From: CAXBYZ01 sp043826085
GTDB taxonomy: Bacteria > Patescibacteriota > Microgenomatia > UBA1400 > CG1-02-47-37
NCBI GenBank assembly: GCA_043826085.1
Contig: JBDRQW010000008.1
Coordinates: 1-7,338, forward strand
Length of the DNA stretch: 7,338 nucleotides
Reading direction: 5' to 3'
The notes below the pieces were generated by a model, which did not search any database, was not told the origin of the DNA, and saw only the letters and a program-made list of their open reading frames with translations. Both the position numbers and the translations under genes were made by a program. Positions 4,903-7,338 of this stretch are shown one piece after another (positions within the stretch are counted from its first letter, which is position 1; each line of letters opens with the position of its first letter).

Positions 4903-6231
4903 ATGAGTCAACCCATCATCCTTGCCATCGACACTTCCTGCGACGAAACCTGCGCCGCTGTTTCTTGCGGTCGAAAAATTCTATCAAACGTTATCTCCTC
5001 TCAAATAAATATTCACGCTAAATGGGGCGGAGTCGTTCCCCACCTAGCCAAACGCGCTCATCTTGAAAAGATTGAACCTGTGGTGCGCGAAGCCTTGCTT
5101 CGTTCACAAAGGTCCGTTCTTGCCGAACGGCAAGGCCGGACCTTGAAGGACTCGAGTCCGTACTCGGACTCGAAAAAAAAGACTCCAGGGCAGTTCGAAA
5201 CTTTCAACGGAAACACTCCCGGAGTGAAACCTGCCTGCGCAGGCAGGGAAGTTCCCACTCCGGGAGTGAAATTCATCAACGCCATCGCCGTTACCATCGG
5301 CCCCGGCCTCGCCCCGGCCTTAGAAGTTGGTATTGCCTACGCTAAAAAATTGAGCCTTGAACACCACAAACCTCTTATAGCTATTAACCATATGGAAGGA
5401 CACCTCCTTTCCTCCCTGGCTCTTCCCAACACCCCCACCCCTAACACTCCCGGAGTGAAACCTGCCTGCGCAGGCAGGGAAGTTCCCACTCCGGGAGTGA
5501 AATTAATCTTCCCAGCCATTGGCAGTCCCCTCTTCCCCGCCATCGGCCTCCTTGTCTCCGGTGGCCACACCCAACTCATTTTAGTTAAAAAAATTGGCGA
5601 CTATCAACTCCTTGGCGAAACCCTAGACGATGCCGGTGGCGAAGCCTTGGACAAACTAGCCAAAATGCTAAAACTTGGCTACCCCGGCGGACCAATTATT
5701 GAAGAACTGGCCAAAAAAGGTAATCCTAACGCCATTAAACTCCCGATTCCCATCCGTTACTCTAAAGACTTTAACTTTAGTTTTTCCGGCCTTAAAACCG
5801 CGGCTTTATATAAGATTCAGGACAGGTTCGGAACTTCAAAGTCAAATGGTTCCGAACTTTCAGCGGTCTGCAACGAAGTGAAGGATAGTTCGGAACCTTC
5901 TCCATCCAAAAAATTTACCCACAACATGGCCGCCGCCTTCCAACAAGCCATCGCCATCTCCCTCACCACTAAACTAACTCGAGCTATCAAAGAATATAAT
6001 CCCGAAAGTATCTTACTTGGCGGTGGCGTCTTTTCTAATCTCTATATTAGAAATCAAGTCCGAAAAACCGTCAAATCCTTCAACCTCCTTCTCCACTGTC
6101 CCTATTCCAAAAAACTCTACACAGATAACGCTGCCATGATTGCCATCGCCGCCTCCTTTAAGTTTTACAAGGGTTCAACCTTTGTAAAAAATCTAGATAA
6201 ACTCGATCGCCAACCAAACTTATCCTTTTAG
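4903..6231 (+). CDS. tsaD: tRNA N6-adenosine threonylcarbamoyltransferase TsaD, with repeat-encoded insertions
   Basis: The 442-aa product transfers threonylcarbamoyl to A37 of ANN-decoding tRNAs. I chose ATG 4903 because IILAIDTSCDETCAAV then starts at the family's usual place; an in-frame TTG at 4861 lies in a hairpin upstream of the -10 box. Conserved blocks in order: GGVVPHLAKRAHLE, TIGPGLAPALEVG, metal ligands in NHMEGHL (H163, H167), LLVSGGHTQL, GEALDKLAKMLKLGYPGGP, FNFSFSGLKTA, LLGGGVFSN and YTDNAAM (D408). All catalytic features are present. The protein is about 105 residues longer than E. coli TsaD (337 aa). The excess sits in three places: residues about 67-124, 177-209 and 307-336, between conserved blocks, where palindromic elements are translated. 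The chain between blocks is otherwise normal and no frame is broken, so an active enzyme is expected. The stop codon shares its last base with the next palindrome (6231). tRNA-Arg(CCU), a predicted substrate, lies downstream. Confidence 0.95.
   Translation: MSQPIILAIDTSCDETCAAVSCGRKILSNVISSQINIHAKWGGVVPHLAKRAHLEKIEPVVREALLRSQRSVLAERQGRTLKDSSPYSDSKKKTPGQFETFNGNTPGVKPACAGREVPTPGVKFINAIAVTIGPGLAPALEVGIAYAKKLSLEHHKPLIAINHMEGHLLSSLALPNTPTPNTPGVKPACAGREVPTPGVKLIFPAIGSPLFPAIGLLVSGGHTQLILVKKIGDYQLLGETLDDAGGEALDKLAKMLKLGYPGGPIIEELAKKGNPNAIKLPIPIRYSKDFNFSFSGLKTAALYKIQDRFGTSKSNGSELSAVCNEVKDSSEPSPSKKFTHNMAAAFQQAIAISLTTKLTRAIKEYNPESILLGGGVFSNLYIRNQVRKTVKSFNLLLHCPYSKKLYTDNAAMIAIAASFKFYKGSTFVKNLDKLDRQPNLSF
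5109..5144 (+). repeat. In-frame nested palindrome in tsaD insertion 1
   Basis: AAGGTCCG (5109-5116) pairs with CGGACCTT (5137-5144), and within it TTGCCG (5120-5125) pairs with CGGCAA (5128-5133). An alternative stem is CCGTTC/GAACGG (5114-5130). It encodes residues of the SVLAERQGRTLK stretch, which has no counterpart in E. coli TsaD. Confidence 0.75.
5148..5172 (+). repeat. Second in-frame palindrome in tsaD insertion 1
   Basis: CGAGTCCG (5153-5160) and CGGACTCG (5165-5172) form a perfect 8-bp stem with a TACT loop. The overlapping 12-mer GGACTCGAGTCC (5148-5159) is itself a perfect palindrome. It is directly followed by a run of eight A and encodes the DSSPYSDSKKK stretch. The following bases around 5193-5206 (GTTCGAAACTTTCA) resemble a decayed arm of the GGTTCSGAAC family. 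Confidence 0.7.
5215..5270 (+). repeat. In-frame palindromic element, CCTGCC-core family, tsaD copy 1
   Basis: ACTCCCGGAGTGAA and ACTCCGGGAGTGAA, both near-palindromic, flank a CCTGCCTGCGCAGGCAGG perfect palindrome (5230-5247). With flanking bases the identical block spans 5212-5273 and recurs exactly at 5443-5504. The codon phase gives TPGVKPACAGREVPTPGVK. Both ends encode TPGVK. Confidence 0.93.
5446..5501 (+). repeat. In-frame palindromic element, CCTGCC-core family, tsaD copy 2
   Basis: This is an exact copy of the element at 5215-5270, identical over 62 bp (5443-5504 against 5212-5273), on the same strand and in the same codon phase. It lies between the metal-binding NHMEGHL block and LLVSGGHTQL, where E. 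coli TsaD has only a short loop. The two copies are 231 bp (77 codons) apart. Confidence 0.93.
5509..5547 (+). repeat. 24-bp tandem duplication in tsaD (FPAIG twice)
   Basis: TTCCCAGCCATTGGC (5509-5523) and TTCCCCGCCATCGGC (5533-5547) are offset by 24 bp and encode FPAIGSPL-FPAIGLLV. In the family this strand occurs once, directly before LLVSGG, so the second unit is the native one. The duplication abuts the palindromic insertion at 5446-5501. Confidence 0.65.
5825..5897 (+). repeat. Composite in-frame palindromic element in tsaD insertion 3
   Basis: Three arms are present: GGTTCGGAACT (5825-5835), GGTTCCGAACT (5848-5858) and AGTTCGGAACC (5887-5897). The first can pair with the second over 9 bp, and the second pairs perfectly with the third, so this looks like two elements sharing one arm. 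The 5848-5897 part matches the TsaC-TsaE linker element at 45 of 50 positions. It encodes RFGTSKSNGSELSAVCNEVK then DSSEPS, between the SGLKTAALYKIQ helix and the NMAAAFQQA helix. Confidence 0.93.
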
Positions 6232-6264
6232 GTTACGAACTTTAAGAAGTTCGAGTTCGTAACC
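6231..6264 (+). repeat. Palindromic element directly at the tsaD stop codon
   Basis: GGTTACGAACT (6231-6241) and AGTTCGTAACC (6254-6264) are perfect inverted arms. An internal alternative stem is GAACTT/AAGTTC (6237-6252). The first G of the element is the last base of the tsaD TAG. In the transcript it would form a strong 3' hairpin, but no U-tract follows. Confidence 0.85.
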
Positions 6265-6270
6265 TTCTCG

Positions 6271-6306
6271 GGTTCGGAACTTTCAGATGTTCAAAAGTTC
6301 GAAACC
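6271..6306 (+). repeat. Palindromic element between tsaD and tRNA-Arg
   Basis: GGTTCGGAACTTT (6271-6283) faces AAAGTTCGAAACC (6294-6306), an inverted repeat with two mismatches, so it is a somewhat decayed member of the family. It is the second of two tandem elements after tsaD and ends just before the tRNA promoter. Confidence 0.8.
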
Positions 6307-6312
6307 TTGATA

Positions 6313-6318
6313 TATAAT
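6313..6318 (+). promoter_or_regulatory. -10 box for the tRNA genes
   Basis: TATAAT lies 8 nt before the first base of tRNA-Arg at 6327, so the primary transcript would start at or close to the mature 5' end. A TTCAAA at 6290-6295 is a weak -35 candidate with a 17-nt spacer and falls inside the preceding palindromic element. Confidence 0.5.
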
Positions 6319-6326
6319 TAACCCAC

Positions 6327-6398
6327 GCTCTCATAGTTTAATGGATAAAACAGAGGTTTCCTAAACCTCCGATGGAAGTTCGATTCTCCCTGAGGGCA
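6327..6398 (+). tRNA. tRNA-Arg (anticodon CCU)
   Basis: The cloverleaf folds by eye. Acceptor GCTCTCA/TGAGGGC; D stem GTTT/AAAC; anticodon stem GAGGT/ACCTC around the loop TTCCTAA, so the anticodon is CCU; T arm GGAAG-TTCGATT-CTCCC with one A-C mismatch; discriminator A. It decodes AGG. U36-A37 make it a predicted t6A substrate of the Tsa enzymes encoded upstream. CCA is not encoded (ACAG follows), so it must be added after transcription. The T-stem mismatch is unusual but the rest is intact. Confidence 0.92.
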
Positions 6399-6403
6399 CA
6401 GTC

Positions 6404-6428
6404 ACATGAAGGTTACGAACCTTCATGT
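6404..6428. repeat. Palindrome between the two tRNA genes
   Basis: ACATGAAGGTT (6404-6414) and AACCTTCATGT (6418-6428) form a perfect 11-bp stem with an ACG loop. Its 15-nt core is the exact reverse complement of the core at 2793-2807, and it carries GGTTACGAAC as in the element at 6231. It lies 5 nt after tRNA-Arg; no U-tract follows, so it may be a processing hairpin or just an insertion. Confidence 0.85.
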
Positions 6429-6442
6429 AGAATACATTTAAT

Positions 6443-6515
6443 CGGGGTGTAGCGCAGTTGGTAGCGCGCGTCGTTCGGGACGGCGAGGCCGACGGTTCAA
6501 ATCCGTCCACCCCGA
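6443..6515 (+). tRNA. tRNA-Pro (anticodon CGG)
   Basis: All stems pair: acceptor CGGGGTG/CACCCCG, D stem GCGC/GCGC, anticodon stem CGTCG/CGGCG with loop TTCGGGA, and T arm GACGG-TTCAAAT-CCGTC; discriminator A. The anticodon CGG reads CCG. The CGGGGTG start and G37 are typical of bacterial tRNA-Pro. CCA is not encoded (CTA follows). It is probably transcribed together with tRNA-Arg and ends 23 bp before the convergent ndk gene. Confidence 0.95.
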
Positions 6516-6538
6516 CTATATCCCCAAAAATACTTCCA

Positions 6539-7012
6539 CTATTCTGCCAATTCTTCCCGTGAGTAAAACAAACACTCTTCCGCTGACTGCCAATCAATAA
6601 TTTCTTTGTCTTCAAAAACTAATTTTCTTTCTTTCTTTGCCGTCTCAACTCCATCCGAAGCGTGAATCAAATTTAACTGTTGGCTAATTGAAAAATCTCC
6701 CCTAATCGAACCGGCCTCAGCTTCCCTACCCGAAGTACTACCCACCAACTTTCGAACTACCATCACTGAATCAATCCCTTCCCATAGCATGGCCACAATC
6801 GGCGATGATTTCATAAACTTTTTCAACTCATCAAAAAAACCTTTATCTTTATGATGGCTATACCACTCATCCAAAATCCCATCGGTTAAACGCATCATCT
6901 TTAACCCCACCAATTTTAAACCTTTTTTTTCAAATCTTTGAATAATCTCCCCTAGTAATCCTCTTTGTAATCCATCCGGTTTTACTAAAACTACTGATTG
7001 TTCTAATCTCAT
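6539..7012 (-). CDS. ndk: Nucleoside diphosphate kinase
   Basis: The 157-aa product exchanges the gamma phosphate between nucleoside triphosphates and diphosphates in the cytoplasm. The start EQSVVLVKPDGLQRGLLGEI is the family's first strand and KPD motif. SHHKDKGFFDELKKFM, the GSTSGREAEAGSIRGDF nucleotide-binding block and NLIHASDGVETAKKE with the phosphorylated histidine H117 complete the set. The C terminus is slightly longer than in E. coli Ndk and ends in a DWQSAEECLFYSREELAE tail. I chose ATG 7012; an upstream in-frame TTG at 7036 would run into the small gene before it. The ATG lies 1 nt after that gene's TAA, with only a weak AAAGAAA upstream, so coupling is likely. It has no inserted palindromes. 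It converges on tRNA-Pro without a visible terminator. Confidence 0.95.
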   Translation of the reverse strand: MRLEQSVVLVKPDGLQRGLLGEIIQRFEKKGLKLVGLKMMRLTDGILDEWYSHHKDKGFFDELKKFMKSSPIVAMLWEGIDSVMVVRKLVGSTSGREAEAGSIRGDFSISQQLNLIHASDGVETAKKERKLVFEDKEIIDWQSAEECLFYSREELAE

Positions 7013-7013
7013 A

Positions 7014-7115
7014 TTATTTTTTCTTTGGAATACCAAATGCCACTACCACTAAAGCAATCACGGCTACCCCAAAAGCAATCTGGGCTAGATTAATTTGACG
7101 AGTTAAATCAATCAT
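7014..7115 (-). CDS. 33-aa single-pass membrane miniprotein
   Basis: The frame encodes a short polar N terminus (MIDLTRQINLAQ), one hydrophobic helix of about 16-20 residues (IAFGVAVIALVVVAFGI) and a basic tail PKKK. A consensus GGAGGT (7124-7119) stands 3 nt before the ATG, the best ribosome binding site in the window. The ATG overlaps the stop of the 59-aa gene by ATGA, and the TAA is 1 nt from ndk, so it is the middle gene of a tight operon. The basic end suggests the C terminus stays in the cytoplasm. I do not recognise the family. Confidence 0.75.
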   Translation of the reverse strand: MIDLTRQINLAQIAFGVAVIALVVVAFGIPKKK

Positions 7116-7291
7116 TTTACCTCCAATAATTTTTCAAATCTAACTGCTACTATAAAACTTATTATAACAAGCACTCCATTAACAATCAATGTTAATAAAT
7201 CTCTTGTTACTAACATCGCCCCAAACCATAAAACTACCAAATCAGAAAATACCGAAGAAGTCACCTTTATCTGTGCCTTAGCAATCTTCAT
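7112..7291 (-). CDS. 59-aa membrane protein, first gene of the ndk operon
   Basis: The frame starts MKIAKAQIKVTSSVFSD. It has one hydrophobic stretch at about residues 18-29 (LVVLWFGAMLVT), a short RDLLT turn, and a second at about 34-50 (LIVNGVLVIISFIVAV), then RFEKLLEVK. It is probably a two-helix hairpin in the membrane. Its TGA overlaps the next start (ATGA). A good promoter (7325-7298) ends 6 nt before the ATG, with no Shine-Dalgarno sequence, so it is read as leaderless. I do not recognise the family; linkage to ndk could be functional or only transcriptional. Confidence 0.72.
   Translation of the reverse strand: MKIAKAQIKVTSSVFSDLVVLWFGAMLVTRDLLTLIVNGVLVIISFIVAVRFEKLLEVK
7119..7124 (-). 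promoter_or_regulatory. Shine-Dalgarno sequence of the 33-aa gene
   Basis: GGAGGT on the minus strand with an AAA spacer before the ATG at 7115. It is embedded in the last codons of the 59-aa gene and is the main evidence that the miniprotein is translated. Confidence 0.8.
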
Positions 7292-7297
7292 ACTATC

Positions 7298-7325
7298 ATT
7301 ATATCCTAAACAATTAATTTCTCAA
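7298..7325 (-). promoter_or_regulatory. Promoter of the small-membrane-protein/ndk operon
   Basis: On the minus strand TTGAGA (7325-7320, five of six to TTGACA), a 16-nt spacer and TATAAT (7303-7298) are followed by 6 nt and the ATG at 7291. It is the best promoter in the window and implies a leaderless mRNA. Confidence 0.65.
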
Positions 7326-7338
7326 ATCGAGTTTCATC

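Noticed and set aside
5153..5180. Hairpin followed by A8 in tsaD as a terminator or programmed frameshift.
   Set aside because: A terminator needs U after the stem, and here A follows on the sense strand and the U-run precedes the stem on the other. The frame stays correct through KKK, so no slippage is needed.
5109..5501. CRISPR-like repeat array.
   Set aside because: Repeats are irregularly spaced, translated, internally palindromic and of several types; there are no uniform spacers or cas genes.
5058..5579. Two minus-strand open frames of about 80 codons across tsaD.
   Set aside because: They are antisense shadows kept open by the palindromic repeats, with no start context or family resemblance.
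6231..6306. Intrinsic terminator for tsaD.
   Set aside because: The hairpins are strong but no U-tract follows either; they are better described as repeat elements with a possible 3'-end role.
85..6428. Insertion sequence or transposon ends.
   Set aside because: No transposase frame lies between any pair of arms and elements are only about 15-75 bp, so they could move only with help from elsewhere.
6327..6515. tRNA genes as an integration (att) site.
   Set aside because: No duplicated tRNA 3' end, integrase or other mobile genes are seen in the window.
7013..7036. Ndk start at TTG 7036 (8 extra residues).
   Set aside because: The extension overlaps the 33-aa gene, and ATG 7012 gives the normal Ndk N terminus.

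Overview
The window looks like chromosomal DNA of a streamlined, AT-rich bacterium, most plausibly a member of the Candidate Phyla Radiation (Patescibacteria), perhaps Microgenomates-like. This is inference from style: tightly packed genes, a TsaC-TsaE fusion, membrane-anchored PEGA and propeller-like proteins, start codons placed directly on -10 boxes, and tRNA genes without an encoded CCA. UGA is used as a stop (7112 and 4277), so the UGA-as-glycine code of Gracilibacteria/Absconditabacteria does not apply.

Layout. Positions 1-1439 (-) hold an incomplete gene for a membrane-anchored, probably extracytoplasmic beta-rich protein. It is divergently paired with a PEGA-domain membrane protein (1469-2779, +). 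Next comes a fused tRNA t6A synthesis gene, TsaC joined to TsaE (2814-3980, +). It converges on and overlaps by 62 bp a two-gene minus-strand operon: a NYN-domain nuclease-like protein (4277-4810) and a HIT-family protein (3919-4284). Divergent from that operon is tsaD (4903-6231, +), then tRNA-Arg(CCU) and tRNA-Pro(CGG). A minus-strand operon of two tiny membrane proteins (59 and 33 aa, 7291-7014) and nucleoside diphosphate kinase (ndk, 7012-6539) closes the window.

Functional theme. TsaC makes threonylcarbamoyl-AMP, TsaD transfers the threonylcarbamoyl group to A37 of tRNAs reading ANN codons, and TsaE is the accessory ATPase. The tRNA-Arg(CCU) after tsaD has U36-A37 and is an expected substrate. 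TsaB is not in the window.

The striking feature is a population of short GC-rich palindromic elements, about 15-75 bp, scattered through the window and repeatedly inserted in frame inside protein-coding genes. One family has 11-bp arms of the type GGTTCSGAACT/AGTTCSGAACC. It is found in the PEGA gene, in the TsaC-TsaE linker, in tsaD, and as intergenic copies before tsaC-tsaE, after tsaD and between the tRNAs. A second family has ACTCCCGGAGTG-like ends around a CCTGCC/GGCAGG hairpin; it occurs once in the first gene and twice, identically, in tsaD, with a shortened relative in the TsaC-TsaE linker. The coding copies are mostly read in the same frame and strand, giving related peptides in unrelated proteins (SSEPS; TPGVK...GREVP). 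Their arms differ by compensatory changes. The arrangement resembles Rickettsia palindromic elements. tsaD has about 100 residues more than E. coli TsaD, nearly all in three repeat-rich loops, and the linker joining TsaC to TsaE is built almost wholly from two such elements.

Promoters seen by eye suggest that operon-leading genes (tsaD, the 59-aa gene, perhaps the NYN and PEGA genes) are leaderless, with the ATG 6-9 nt after a TATAAT-like box. At least two internal genes (HIT and the 33-aa gene) carry strong Shine-Dalgarno sequences.
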